Assembly (NCBI RefSeq): GCF_010548305.1
Contig: NZ_JAAGLV010000007.1
Span: 248,001 to 312,000 of the forward strand
DNA length: 64,000 bases
Direction: 5' to 3'
From: Streptomyces sp. SID13031
Lineage (GTDB): Bacteria > Actinomycetota > Actinomycetes > Propionibacteriales > Kribbellaceae
A model generated the notes under the pieces. The model had not been told where the DNA came from, did no database searches, and worked only from the letters and a program-made list of their open reading frames with translations. A program made the position numbers and the translations under genes. Positions 24,464-32,975 of the stretch are shown here, piece by piece. Position 1 is the first letter of the stretch. Every line of letters starts with the position of its first letter.

Positions 24464-24787
24464 TCAGTTTGGGGTGGTGTCTTCGGAGTCGTCCTCGTGG
24501 CGGTCGGGGCGGGTGATGGTGATCCGGCCGGCCGACAGCAGTTGGGTGGCGTAGCGGTGGGTGATGCACGGGTAGCTGCCGCCGCACTCGCGGCAGACGG
24601 CGTCGTTGCGGTGCAACCAGGGCAGCACGCCGAACCGTTTCATCCGGGTCAGCGGTTCGCGATCCGGTGCGTGCAGTTGCAGGGCCGATCGGGCCGCGTC
24701 CTGGATCTCGGGCGCGGACCACTCTTCGGCGCTCTTGTCCATCAACTGGCTCAGGTCGTCATGCGACGCCGAGCTGGGCTGCGTCAT
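24464..24787 (-). CDS. Small hypothetical protein with Cys/His motif
   Basis: A 107-residue acidic protein of unrecognised family. It has a compact centre with Cys and His residues suitable for metal binding (HRNDAVCRECGGSYPCITHR). The ends are hydrophilic; no membrane segment. ATG 24785-24787 follows GGAGACGAAGAG. Directly repeated sequences lie in its upstream region (24953-24986). Function unknown. Confidence 0.65.
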   Translation of the reverse strand: MTQPSSASHDDLSQLMDKSAEEWSAPEIQDAARSALQLHAPDREPLTRMKRFGVLPWLHRNDAVCRECGGSYPCITHRYATQLLSAGRITITRPDRHEDDSEDTTPN

Positions 24788-24952
24788 CTCTTCGTCTCCG
24801 GCGGGTCGGGGCGGAACCAGGGTGCGACCGCGGCAGCGGCGAACGGACCGGAGCTCTTGGTCAAACGTGTGATCGAACCGTGTTAGTGCGATCGCACACG
24901 GCGACATTAGCGCCTGCCTGGCCGAACCCTGCCATCGCAACGACCGGGCCGT

Positions 24953-24986
24953 AACTTCTTTACGTTCCGGCCGGAACTTCTTCACG
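24953..24986. promoter_or_regulatory. 22-bp-spaced direct repeats around a 14-nt palindrome
   Basis: AACTTCTTTACG (24953-24964) and AACTTCTTCACG (24975-24986) are direct repeats 22 bp apart. They flank the perfect palindrome GTTCCGGCCGGAAC (24964-24977). The site lies between the ogt stop (25018) and the start of the small hypothetical gene (24787), about 170 bp upstream of that gene; operator function is an inference. Confidence 0.45.
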
Positions 24987-25017
24987 CAGTGTTCAGGACC
25001 TCGCCCGCGGCGGTCGG

Positions 25018-25497
25018 TCAGAGCCACTTGGTTTCGAGCGTGATCCGCGCCTCGAGCTCGAGCAGATGCCGCTTCAGCGGGATACCCCCACCGAAGCCGA
25101 CCATCTTGCCGCCGGCCCCGACAACGCGGTGGCAGGGCACGATCACGGCGATCGGGTTCCGGTTGCACGCGACCCCGACCGCCCGCGCGGCTCCCGGGTC
25201 GCCGACCGCCTTGGCTACGTCGCCGTAGGTGTGCATCTCGCCGTACGGGATCTGCTTCAGCTGCTCCCAGACTGCGCGCTCGAACTGCGACCCGCCACGC
25301 GCCGACAGCGGCAGGTCGAACTCGGTCAACTCGCCGGCGAAGTACGCCTTCAGCTGCTCCTCGGCCGCCATCAGCACCTCGTCGCGGGCGCGATCCGGCC
25401 CGAGCTCGATGGCGCCGAACCGCAGCCGGCACAGACCGTCGTCGTCGACGGCGACGGACAGCTCCCCGATGGGCGAATCGAACACGGACCAGCGCAT
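25018..25497 (-). CDS. ogt: Methylated-DNA-protein-cysteine S-methyltransferase
   Basis: A 159-residue suicide DNA-repair protein that transfers the methyl group of O6-methylguanine to its own cysteine. The active site is IAVIVPCHRVVGAGG; the helix-turn-helix with the arginine finger reads YGDVAKAVGDPGAARAVGVA, and GFGGGIPLKRHLLELE closes the domain. An N-terminal RNase-H-like domain (residues 1-75) makes it the full Ogt form without Ada fusion. Start: ATG 25497 begins MRWSVFDSPIGEL, matching homologues; GTG codons 15-20 bp upstream are alternatives. Confidence 0.93.
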   Translation of the reverse strand: MRWSVFDSPIGELSVAVDDDGLCRLRFGAIELGPDRARDEVLMAAEEQLKAYFAGELTEFDLPLSARGGSQFERAVWEQLKQIPYGEMHTYGDVAKAVGDPGAARAVGVACNRNPIAVIVPCHRVVGAGGKMVGFGGGIPLKRHLLELEARITLETKWL

Positions 25498-25632
25498 GGT
25501 CCTATCGTCCACCTCAACACCGACACTTTGATACCGACACCGTTCGCCCGTACGGATGGTTCCCACTCGATCACTGTCTGTGTGCTATCTCTGTTTCCTC
25601 GTCGTACCGAGCCGTCTGCCAAGGGGGTGCAC

Positions 25633-26361
25633 GTGACCGGTCAGCCGCCGATGGATCGGTGGTTCAGCTCCGAGGAAGCGATGGGCCTGGGCGCCTCGGT
25701 GCTGATCGGCGTGGTCACGGTGCTCGGCTGGGCCACCGCCTGGTCCGACTGGTACTCCTTCCGCACCCTCGAGCGGTACCCCGACGACGAGAGCCGGCTC
25801 GACCAGGCCGACCTGGTCTCCGGCTCGCTCGGCATCGTCGCGGCGCTTGCGCTGTTCGCCGCCGCGGCGGTCTTCGTCGTCTGGCTCTGGCGGGTCCGCT
25901 GGAACGCGGAGATGTTCTGCCGCGGCGAGCACCGGTTCACCCGTGGCTGGGTGCTCGGCAGCTGGATCTGCCCGGTGGTGAATCTCTGGTACCCCAAGTG
26001 GGTGGTGGACGACATCATCGCGGCGAGCGACCCGCGGACGCCGCCGCAGACGCCGACGCTGCGCGGTATCCCCGGCACCCGGCTGGTCTGGGCCTGGTGG
26101 CTGACCTGGGTGGTCGGACTGGTGCTCGACAACGTCGCCCAGCGCAGCGTGCTGGACGGCGAACCACATCTCTCCGAACTCCGGACGAATGCTGTGATGT
26201 CCGGCATTTCCGCGATCAGCACGACCGCGGCCGCCGTCCTCGCGGTGCTGTTGATTCAGCGCGTCAACGAACTCCAGCTACGCCGGCCGTGGACGCCGTG
26301 GTGGGCCCAGGACCAGGCCGGATACCCGCTCGGCCAGGGCTTCCAGCCTCCTGCGGGGTAA
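25633..26361 (+). CDS. DUF4328 membrane protein
   Basis: A 242-residue polytopic membrane protein of the DUF4328 family. About five helices are present. The diagnostic central part reads WLWRVRWNAEMFCRGEHRFT, then RGWVLGSWICPVVNLWYPKW and VVDDIIAASDP. GTG 25633 lies 5 nt after AAGGGGG. It is divergent from ogt and 205 bp upstream of a second, larger family member. The family is widespread in actinobacteria and has no assigned function. Confidence 0.85.
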   Translation: MTGQPPMDRWFSSEEAMGLGASVLIGVVTVLGWATAWSDWYSFRTLERYPDDESRLDQADLVSGSLGIVAALALFAAAAVFVVWLWRVRWNAEMFCRGEHRFTRGWVLGSWICPVVNLWYPKWVVDDIIAASDPRTPPQTPTLRGIPGTRLVWAWWLTWVVGLVLDNVAQRSVLDGEPHLSELRTNAVMSGISAISTTAAAVLAVLLIQRVNELQLRRPWTPWWAQDQAGYPLGQGFQPPAG

Positions 26362-26368
26362 ACCAAAC

Positions 26369-26397
26369 CGTTACACAAGGTCGAGTTCATCGTTACA
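26369..26397. promoter_or_regulatory. Direct repeats CGTTACA in the leader of the long DUF4328 gene
   Basis: CGTTACA occurs at 26369-26375 and 26391-26397, 22 bp apart. The gap to the next gene start at 26567 (about 170 nt) holds no recognised riboswitch; two-turn spacing suggests a dimeric or cooperative regulator such as an OmpR-type response regulator. Confidence 0.45.
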
Positions 26398-26566
26398 AGT
26401 GGTGATGGACCTACGAAAAGACCGCGTTAAGTCGATACCCTCCGTGCTGGCATCGACTCCACAGGGGTACTTACTTCGTGGTATCAATGTGGCTCGGTCA
26501 CGCGGGGGCAGGATTCGACCGAAACGCCGAACAGACGGAGTTCCAGCAACGCGAGGGACGCACGAC

Positions 26567-28708
26567 GTGAGCCACCCGCAACGAGCAGTTCTTTCTGCTG
26601 TTGAAGAAAACGATGAGTGGCAGCCACATGCTGCTGAGGACTTTCAGCAGGTCAGCACGGTCGGCAAGATCGCCATCGGCCTGCTCGGCGCCTCCACCAT
26701 CACTCACCTGCTCTGTACGTGGTCGGACTGGAACACCTACTCCGTCGTCAACACCTATCTGTCCGGCGGGCCCGGCGTCGACAACCCGGACCTGAACCGC
26801 GCCGACGAGATCTCCCGGATCACCGCGATCCCGAACGTCATCGTCTCCGTCGCCGCCGCCGTGGTCTTCGTGATCTGGCTGTGGCGGGTCCGGGTCAACT
26901 CCGAGGTCTTCTGCCAGGCCGACCACCGCCGCAGCCACGGCTGGGTGCTGGCCAGCTGGTTCTGCCCCGGCCCGAACCTGATCTATCCGAAACAGATCGT
27001 CGACGACATCTGGCTAGCCAGCGATCCGAAAACTCCTGTGTACGCCGACGACCTGCGCCGGCTCAGGAAGCCCCTCCTCACGAACGTGTGGTGGGTCGCC
27101 TGGGTCGGCGCTCTCGTGTTCGACGTGGTGATCCGCCGAGCGCTGATGTGGATGGAAGCCACCGTCGGCTCCCTGCGCGGCATCGCCCTCGCCGGTACGG
27201 CGTCCCTGCTGCTGACCGCCGTCTCCGCCGTCACCGCGACGCTGATCATCCGCAAGATCAACTCCATGCAGACCACCCGCGAGTGGATGCCCTGGTGGGA
27301 CCAGCGCGAGCCCAAGCTGGTGGCCGTCCCGTCGTACCGGATCGCCGCCGACGACGACACCTCCGAGCAGCCCGCGATCGCCGAGCCGATCGCCGCCCCG
27401 GCCCCGCGGCTGGAGCGTCAGCCCGCGCTGGCGATCGCCGCCGGTGCTGCCTTTGACACGACCCAAGAGGCCCCGCCGAAGTGGAGCCCGTTCGCGCCGG
27501 CCGCCGAGACCGCGGCCGCGCCGTCGTGGGAAGACGCAGGCCCGGCCACCGAGCAGTTCAGCCCGGTCGAGAGCTGGCGCGAGGACACCGGCCAGGTGAT
27601 CGAGGCGCTGCCGTCGTACCAGCAGACGGCTTCCGGTCTGGAGACGCCGACCTGGTCCAGCCCCTCCAACCCGTACCTCCCGGCCCCGAGCGACGACCTG
27701 CTCTCCGCGCCGCTGCCGAGCTGGCAGGCCGAGACCATCGCGCCGCCGTCGTTCGCACCGGCCCAGCCCGAGCCGTACGCGTACCAGCCGGCCGCCCGCG
27801 CCGCTGAGCCGTCAGAGCCTTCGTGGGCCAGCTCGTACTCCGAGCCCTACTCGTACAGCGACACCTCGGACTACCTGACCTCCTCCGAGCCGGTAGCGAC
27901 TCCCCAGCCCGCACCCGAGCCTGAGCCCGCGCCCGTTGCGCGCGCTGGTCGCAGGGCCGCTCGGGTCGCGGTCGACAGCCCGTCGACCGTCCAGGCCGCG
28001 GTGCCCGCATCGGACGGCTACTACCAGCAGGCGCCGGCCCTGCCCGCGCAGGACGACTACCTGACCCCGTCGAAGCCACTCCCGACCGTCCCGTCATACG
28101 GGCCCGAGCCGTCTTACACGCGGGAGACCAGCTACAGCAGCCCGGCCCCGACCTACGCGCCGGAGACGACCTACACCGGGTACGACGCCCCGGTGGTCCC
28201 GGCGGCGAGCACCCCGGAGTACGAGACCTCCTACACCTCGGACTACTCGCCGACCTACGGGTACTCCGAGCCGACGGCGCCCGTGACGCCGGAGCCGACG
28301 TACACGCCTGACACCAGCTACACCTCGACGTCGTACGACAGCTACTCGTCGGAGACCTCGTACGAGACGTACAGCCCGACCACGAGCTACGACTCGTACA
28401 CGACGCCGGAGCCGACGGCAGCGCCGGAGACCTACTCCAGCAGCGCCTCGGACTCCAGCACCTCGGACTACAGCGGCACGAGCTACGACAGCTCGTACAG
28501 CCCGACGTACACGCCGGAGACCTACTCCAGCGACTACACGTCGGATTACAGCGCCAGCTACTCCGACCAGCCGGCCACGGACTACCAGTCGTCCCCGTAC
28601 TCCTACGAGGCCCCGGCCGAGCCGACCCCGGCCACTCCGGCGGAGTCCGAGAAGGACGACTCGGAGACGACTGCACCCCGGACGGTCCCGCGTCGACGCT
28701 GGGTCTGA
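26567..28708 (+). CDS. DUF4328 membrane protein with very long Tyr/Ser/Thr/Pro-rich tail
   Basis: A 713-residue protein. Residues about 25-255 are the DUF4328 membrane domain (WLWRVRVNSEVFCQADHRRS, GWVLASWFCPGPNLIYPKQI, VDDIWLASDP). From about 265 onward some 420 residues are low complexity: first Pro/Ala/Glu/Trp with repeating P-S-W or S-Y pairs, then imperfect repeats such as YTSDYSPTYGYSEPTAPVTP and SYDSYSSETSYETYSPTTSY. The end is basic (RTVPRRRWV). GTG 26567 lies after GAGGGACGCACGAC. The tail resembles unstructured prion-like or surface-exposed segments. Its function is unknown; the lower GC of tandem TAC codons is due to the amino-acid content. Confidence 0.82.
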   Translation: MSHPQRAVLSAVEENDEWQPHAAEDFQQVSTVGKIAIGLLGASTITHLLCTWSDWNTYSVVNTYLSGGPGVDNPDLNRADEISRITAIPNVIVSVAAAVVFVIWLWRVRVNSEVFCQADHRRSHGWVLASWFCPGPNLIYPKQIVDDIWLASDPKTPVYADDLRRLRKPLLTNVWWVAWVGALVFDVVIRRALMWMEATVGSLRGIALAGTASLLLTAVSAVTATLIIRKINSMQTTREWMPWWDQREPKLVAVPSYRIAADDDTSEQPAIAEPIAAPAPRLERQPALAIAAGAAFDTTQEAPPKWSPFAPAAETAAAPSWEDAGPATEQFSPVESWREDTGQVIEALPSYQQTASGLETPTWSSPSNPYLPAPSDDLLSAPLPSWQAETIAPPSFAPAQPEPYAYQPAARAAEPSEPSWASSYSEPYSYSDTSDYLTSSEPVATPQPAPEPEPAPVARAGRRAARVAVDSPSTVQAAVPASDGYYQQAPALPAQDDYLTPSKPLPTVPSYGPEPSYTRETSYSSPAPTYAPETTYTGYDAPVVPAASTPEYETSYTSDYSPTYGYSEPTAPVTPEPTYTPDTSYTSTSYDSYSSETSYETYSPTTSYDSYTTPEPTAAPETYSSSASDSSTSDYSGTSYDSSYSPTYTPETYSSDYTSDYSASYSDQPATDYQSSPYSYEAPAEPTPATPAESEKDDSETTAPRTVPRRRWV

Positions 28709-28755
28709 CCAAGCCGTCAGGTCTGACCCAGCCTTCAGGTCGGACTAGGCCATCA
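28702..28755. repeat. Three tandem copies of an 18-bp unit across convergent gene ends
   Basis: Units are GGTCTGACCAAGCCGTCA (28702-28719), GGTCTGACCCAGCCTTCA (28720-28737) and GGTCGGACTAGGCCATCA (28738-28755). Unit 1 contains the DUF4328 stop (28706-28708) and unit 3 contains the stop of the convergent dehydrogenase (28745-28747). No hairpin terminator is seen between these genes. Confidence 0.8.
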
Positions 28756-29737
28756 GTTCGTAAGTAGCCGGCAGTACTTCGTGCCGTAGGTCGCGACCGG
28801 TGCAGTAGCGGCGGATCTCCTCGACGACGATCGCGCCCTGGGTCCGGCGGGAGTGCTGCGTCCGGGCGCCGAGGTGCGGCGTGAGCAGGACGTTCGGCAG
28901 CCGCCACCACTCGGAGTCGACCGGCAAGGGCTCCTCGTCGAAGACATCGAGGGCCGCGCTCAACCGGCCGGTCCGAAGCTCGGCCAGCAGCGCCGCCGTG
29001 TCGACGAGCCCCGATCGGGCGGTGTTCACCACGACACCGCCGTCCGGGATCAGCGCCAACTCGGCCACACCCAGCATCGAGCGGGTCTCCGCGGTGACGG
29101 GCGCATGCAGCGCGACGACAGCCGATCCAGAGAGCAGCTCGTCGAGCGGGACGAGCCGGGCACCGAGTTGCTTGGCTTCGCCGTCGTCGAGATAGGGATC
29201 GTGCAGTAGTACCTCGGCGCCGGCCGCGACGACCAGCTTCAGGTACGCCCGGCCGACCCGGCTCGCGCCAATCACCCCGATCGTGGTCTCCGCCAGCGTC
29301 CGGCCGAGGCCGAGACCCAGATCAGCGCCGGCCCAGTCGCGACGGCCGGTCATCACCCGATCGACCCGGTCCAGGTCGCGGAGCCGGGAGATCGTCATGA
29401 AAACCGCCAGCTCGGCCACCGACTGCGCCATCCCCGCCGAGGCCTGACTCACCCGCAACCCCCGGTCGAGCAGGCCGGGCGAGACCAGTGACCGGATCGT
29501 TCCGGCGCTGTGCACCACCAGCTTCAGCCGCTCGCCCGGATCCGGTGGCAGCGGGCGCGACCCCCAGCCGGTGATCAGCACGTCCGCCGCCAGCCTTTCG
29601 GCATCGGCGTCGGCCCTTTCATCGGTGTTGCCGGCCCGGCGGCGGACCTCGGCCAGCGGCGCAAGCTTGCGCGCGAGATCAGCCCCGAAGAGCTCGATCT
29701 CAAGCTTCGGCGGCAGATCGACGAACACAACGACCAT
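28745..29737 (-). CDS. D-2-hydroxyacid dehydrogenase family protein
   Basis: A 330-residue NAD-dependent dehydrogenase of the D-isomer family (glycerate/phosphoglycerate-type). The Rossmann loop is TIGVIGASRVGRAYLKL (GxSxxG in place of the usual GxGxxG). The catalytic residues are Arg in NTARSGLVDTAALL, Glu in DVFDEEPLPVDSEW and His in LLTPHLGARTQHS. Divergent from a sugar-uptake operon with a shared 129-bp promoter region that contains a LacI-like inverted repeat, so it probably acts in the same catabolic route, reducing or oxidising an acid intermediate. Confidence 0.88.
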   Translation of the reverse strand: MVVVFVDLPPKLEIELFGADLARKLAPLAEVRRRAGNTDERADADAERLAADVLITGWGSRPLPPDPGERLKLVVHSAGTIRSLVSPGLLDRGLRVSQASAGMAQSVAELAVFMTISRLRDLDRVDRVMTGRRDWAGADLGLGLGRTLAETTIGVIGASRVGRAYLKLVVAAGAEVLLHDPYLDDGEAKQLGARLVPLDELLSGSAVVALHAPVTAETRSMLGVAELALIPDGGVVVNTARSGLVDTAALLAELRTGRLSAALDVFDEEPLPVDSEWWRLPNVLLTPHLGARTQHSRRTQGAIVVEEIRRYCTGRDLRHEVLPATYELMA

Positions 29738-29772
29738 GGCGGCGGCCTTCCTCGTAGTAACAGATAGGTCTG

Positions 29773-29802
29773 TTTCTAGGTATTGCGTAACGATACTAGA
29801 AA
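29773..29802. promoter_or_regulatory. Inverted repeat between dehydrogenase and sugar operon
   Basis: TTTCTAG at 29773-29779 is mirrored by CTAGAAA at 29796-29802 with related inner arms (GTAT / ATAC). The half aagcgtttacc at about 29819-29829 resembles LacI-family operators. The site lies 30-95 bp upstream of the binding-protein start at 29867 and 36 bp from the divergent dehydrogenase start. Confidence 0.6.
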
Positions 29803-29866
29803 TGCCTACTGTAGCGGGAAGCGTTTACCAGGATGACCGCGTTGTCTGCAGGAAGTGGTGAGGGTT

Positions 29867-31165
29867 ATGCAGCGAGGAATCAAGGCTGCGGGGGCAGCAG
29901 TACTGGCCGTGGCGCTGGCGACGGTGGCCGGTTGCGGCGGCGGCGACTCGGCCCAGGAGGGTCAGGACGGTCAGGACCCGGCGACCGCGACCGGCACCCT
30001 GCGCGTCGTGGTGCCGAACTTCTCGGCCGACAACGAGGGCCAGGCCGTCTTCCAGGGCATCGTGGACATCTTCCACACAACTTATCCACAGATGAAGGTC
30101 GAGCCCGACTTCGTCCCCTACGACAACCTGAACCAGAAGATCTCCACCTCACTGTCGGCCGGCCGCAACTACGACGTCGTCAGCGCCGGCATCGGCTGGG
30201 TCCAGCCGCTCGCCGACCTCGGCGCCATCCAGAGCCTGACGAAGCTCGGCGTGAAGACCGAGGACCTGGAGAAGACCGTCTACCCGGCCTTCATCCCGCC
30301 GATGAAGTTCGACGACGACCTGTACGCCGTACCGATCGTCGCCAACCCGCGGCTGCTCGCGTACAGCAAGAGCGCCTTCACCGAGGCGGGTCTCGACCCG
30401 GCCAAGGCGCCGCAGACGCTCGACGAGCTGCGCGAGGACGCGAAGAAGCTGGCCAAGCGCGACGCCAAGGGCCAGCTCACCCGGACCGGTTTCGACTTCT
30501 GGGCGCCGGCCAGCAACTACCGCCAGCAGTTCGTCGACTTCCTCGGCGCGAAGGGCGGCCAGATGTTCGACGACAAGAACCAGCCCACCTTCGCCAGCCA
30601 GCAGGGCACCGACGCACTCGAGCTGATCCACCAGATGGTCGCCGTCGACAAGTCCTCCACGTACGGCTACCAGAACACCGCGAAGACCGCGCTTGTCACG
30701 ACCGGCGAGGCAGCGATGGGCTTCGCCAGCCCGTACGTCGACTGCGGTACCTCTGGTGAGGGCATCGGGGCCAAGTGCAAGGACCTCGTCTACTTCAACC
30801 TGAAGGACGCCAAGGAGGTCATGTACGTCGGTGGCCGGGTGGCGGCGGTCGGCGACGGGACGAAGTACCCGCAGGCGGCGCTCGCGTTCATCAAGGCGAT
30901 GCAGGACCAGAAGTCGCAGGAAGCGATCTCCAAGCTCGATGTCGGCGTGCCGATCAGCAGCGACGCGGGTGACTCGGCCTTCGTGAAGTCGAACCCGGCC
31001 GGCTCGTTCGCCTGGAAGAACCTGGACAAGGCGATCTTCGAGTACGGCGGTGCGACCTTCCTCGACTTCCGGGCCAAGTTCGGGCCGTCGCTCGACGAGG
31101 TGATCCTGGGCAAGAAGTCCGCGGCCGACGCGCTGAAGAACCTCGACGCGGTAGCCCGCAAATGA
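29867..31165 (+). CDS. Extracellular solute-binding lipoprotein of the DUF2264 operon
   Basis: A 432-residue sugar-binding protein for an ABC importer. Signal peptide with lipobox TVAGC (AVLAVALATVAGCGGG); the mature protein shows ATGTLRVVVPNFSADNEGQA and YDNLNQKISTSLSAGRNYDV, typical of MalE-like proteins. ATG 29867 has GAGGG just upstream; GTG 29855 is an alternative. The downstream genes follow with 4-nt overlaps. Ligand unknown, but a uronic-acid-containing glycan is suggested by the DUF2264 enzyme in the operon. Confidence 0.9.
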   Translation: MQRGIKAAGAAVLAVALATVAGCGGGDSAQEGQDGQDPATATGTLRVVVPNFSADNEGQAVFQGIVDIFHTTYPQMKVEPDFVPYDNLNQKISTSLSAGRNYDVVSAGIGWVQPLADLGAIQSLTKLGVKTEDLEKTVYPAFIPPMKFDDDLYAVPIVANPRLLAYSKSAFTEAGLDPAKAPQTLDELREDAKKLAKRDAKGQLTRTGFDFWAPASNYRQQFVDFLGAKGGQMFDDKNQPTFASQQGTDALELIHQMVAVDKSSTYGYQNTAKTALVTTGEAAMGFASPYVDCGTSGEGIGAKCKDLVYFNLKDAKEVMYVGGRVAAVGDGTKYPQAALAFIKAMQDQKSQEAISKLDVGVPISSDAGDSAFVKSNPAGSFAWKNLDKAIFEYGGATFLDFRAKFGPSLDEVILGKKSAADALKNLDAVARK

Positions 31166-32097
31166 CCGCCCAGCTGGCCGAACGCGCGGCAGCCGTAGTA
31201 CCGGCGCCGAAGCCGCGCAGGCGTAACGGCGTGGAGCGGGCGAAGGCGCGGGCGGGCTGGATGCTGCTCGCTCCCTCGCTGGTCCACTCGGTCATCTTCA
31301 TCGCGATTCCCGGCGCGATGGCGGTCTACCTGAGCTTCACCAATGCACGGGTGGCCGGTCAGGGGGACTGGATCGGGCTGAAGAACTACGCGGATCTGTT
31401 CCAGGACGCCGACTTCGCGAAAGCGTTGAAGAACACGCTGCTCTACACGGTCGCGGTCGTCCCGGTCGCGATGGCGCTCTCCCTCGCCGTCGCGATCGGG
31501 CTGAACCAGAAGGTCCCCGGCCGGGCGTTGTTCCGGACGCTCTTCTACATCCCGGTCGTCACCTCGACGGTCGCCGTCGCGGCGGTCTGGTTGTGGATCT
31601 ACAACCCGGCCGCGGGCCTGGGCAACCAGGTGCTCTCGTTCTTCGGCGTCGCCCGCTCGGGCTGGCTGACCGATCCCGGCGTCGCGTTGCCGGCCCTGAT
31701 GCTGGTCGGCATCTGGCAGGGCCTCGGCGCGAAGATGATCATCTACCTGGCCGCGCTGCAGAGCATCTCGCCGGACCTGCTCGAGGCCGCCAAGCTGGAC
31801 GGCGCCTCCAAGTGGCAGGTGTTCTGGAACGTCACCTGGCCCGGGCTCGCACCGGTGCACTTCTTCGTCCTGGTCACCTCGATCGCGAGCTCGTTCCAGG
31901 TCTTCGACCTGATCTACGTGACCACCGGCGGCGGCCCTGCGAATGCCACCAACGTGCTCACCTTCGACATCTTCAGCAACGCGTTCGAGCGGTTGCACAT
32001 CGGCTACGCGTCCGCCGAGACCGTCGTGATGCTGGTCTTCGTCGGCATCCTGATCAGCTTCGGCCGGCTCAGCCTGCGCAACCGGGGGGACCTGTGA
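31162..32097 (+). CDS. Carbohydrate ABC transporter permease (MalF-like)
   Basis: A 311-residue CUT1 permease. A basic N-terminal tail (PAPKPRRRNGVERAKARAGW) precedes six helices; the EAA loop is ISPDLLEAAKLDGASKWQVF followed by WNVTWPGLAPVHF. Starts with ATGA overlap on the binding-protein gene and ends overlapping the next permease. Confidence 0.93.
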   Translation: MTAQLAERAAAVVPAPKPRRRNGVERAKARAGWMLLAPSLVHSVIFIAIPGAMAVYLSFTNARVAGQGDWIGLKNYADLFQDADFAKALKNTLLYTVAVVPVAMALSLAVAIGLNQKVPGRALFRTLFYIPVVTSTVAVAAVWLWIYNPAAGLGNQVLSFFGVARSGWLTDPGVALPALMLVGIWQGLGAKMIIYLAALQSISPDLLEAAKLDGASKWQVFWNVTWPGLAPVHFFVLVTSIASSFQVFDLIYVTTGGGPANATNVLTFDIFSNAFERLHIGYASAETVVMLVFVGILISFGRLSLRNRGDL

Positions 32098-32975
32098 GCA
32101 GCATCGGTACGGCGCCCCGGCTCGCGCCCGGCAAGGCGGTGCTGACGGTCGTCCTGGCGGTCGGCGGGTTCCTGATGGTCGTCCCGTTCCTGTGGATGAT
32201 CCTCACCTCGTTCAAGACCCTCAACGAGGTCAACGGCTTCGCCTGGCTGCCGAACCACCTCGAGTGGATGAACTACGTCAACGCGCTCAAGGCGGCGCCG
32301 TTCGCGACGTACTTCCGTAACAGCCTGATCGTCGTGGTCGGCCAGACCATCCCGGTCCTGCTGTTCTGTACGGCGGCCGGCTACGCGCTCGCGCAGCTCC
32401 CGATCCGCTTCCGCAAGGGCATCCTCAACTACTTCATCGTGCTGCTGGTGGTGCCGTTCCAGGTGCTCATCGTTCCGCTCTTCCTGGTGGTGCGGCGGAT
32501 CCCGCTGGCGGGTGGCAACGACATCCTCGGCAACGGTGGCACCGGCTGGCTGAACACCTGGGCCGCGCTGATCGTGCCGTTCGTGTCGGCGCCGCTGTTC
32601 ACCTTCCTGGCCCGGCAGTTCTTCGTCTCGCTGCCGGCCGAGCTGGCCGACGCGGCCCGGGTGGACGGTGTCTCGGAGATCGGGATCTTCTTCCGGATCA
32701 TGGCCCCGCTGGCCGCGCCCGCGTTCGTCACGATCGCGCTGTTCAACGTCGAGTCCGCCTGGAACGGGTTCATCTGGCCGCTGGTGGCGACCAGCTCGGA
32801 GAGCCTGCGACCGCTGCAGTTCGGCCTGGCCACTTTCGCGCAGGGCTCCGGCAGCGTGCAGTGGCCGTTCCTGATGGCGATGTCCGCACTCGCTACGCTG
32901 CCGATGATCTTGCTGTTCATCTTCGGCCAGCGGTACTTCATCGCGGGCATGGCTACCTCAGGGATCAAGGGATGA
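32094..32975 (+). CDS. Carbohydrate ABC transporter permease (MalG-like)
   Basis: A 293-residue CUT1 permease with six helices. The EAA loop is LPAELADAARVDGVSEIGIF followed by FRIMAPLAAPAFVTI, and the C-terminus ends in RYFIAGMATSGIKG, the usual end of MalG-like subunits. GTG start overlaps the preceding stop (GTGA), so the far longer open frame upstream is rejected. No ATPase in the operon. Confidence 0.93.
   Translation: MSSIGTAPRLAPGKAVLTVVLAVGGFLMVVPFLWMILTSFKTLNEVNGFAWLPNHLEWMNYVNALKAAPFATYFRNSLIVVVGQTIPVLLFCTAAGYALAQLPIRFRKGILNYFIVLLVVPFQVLIVPLFLVVRRIPLAGGNDILGNGGTGWLNTWAALIVPFVSAPLFTFLARQFFVSLPAELADAARVDGVSEIGIFFRIMAPLAAPAFVTIALFNVESAWNGFIWPLVATSSESLRPLQFGLATFAQGSGSVQWPFLMAMSALATLPMILLFIFGQRYFIAGMATSGIKG

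Noticed and set aside
26398..26566. c-di-AMP (ydaO) or similar riboswitch in the leader of the long DUF4328 gene
   Set aside because: No conserved riboswitch core could be recognised by eye; only the direct repeats are supported.
30082..30090. Exact TTATCCACA DnaA box
   Set aside because: Single copy within the coding sequence of a binding protein; expected occasionally by chance.
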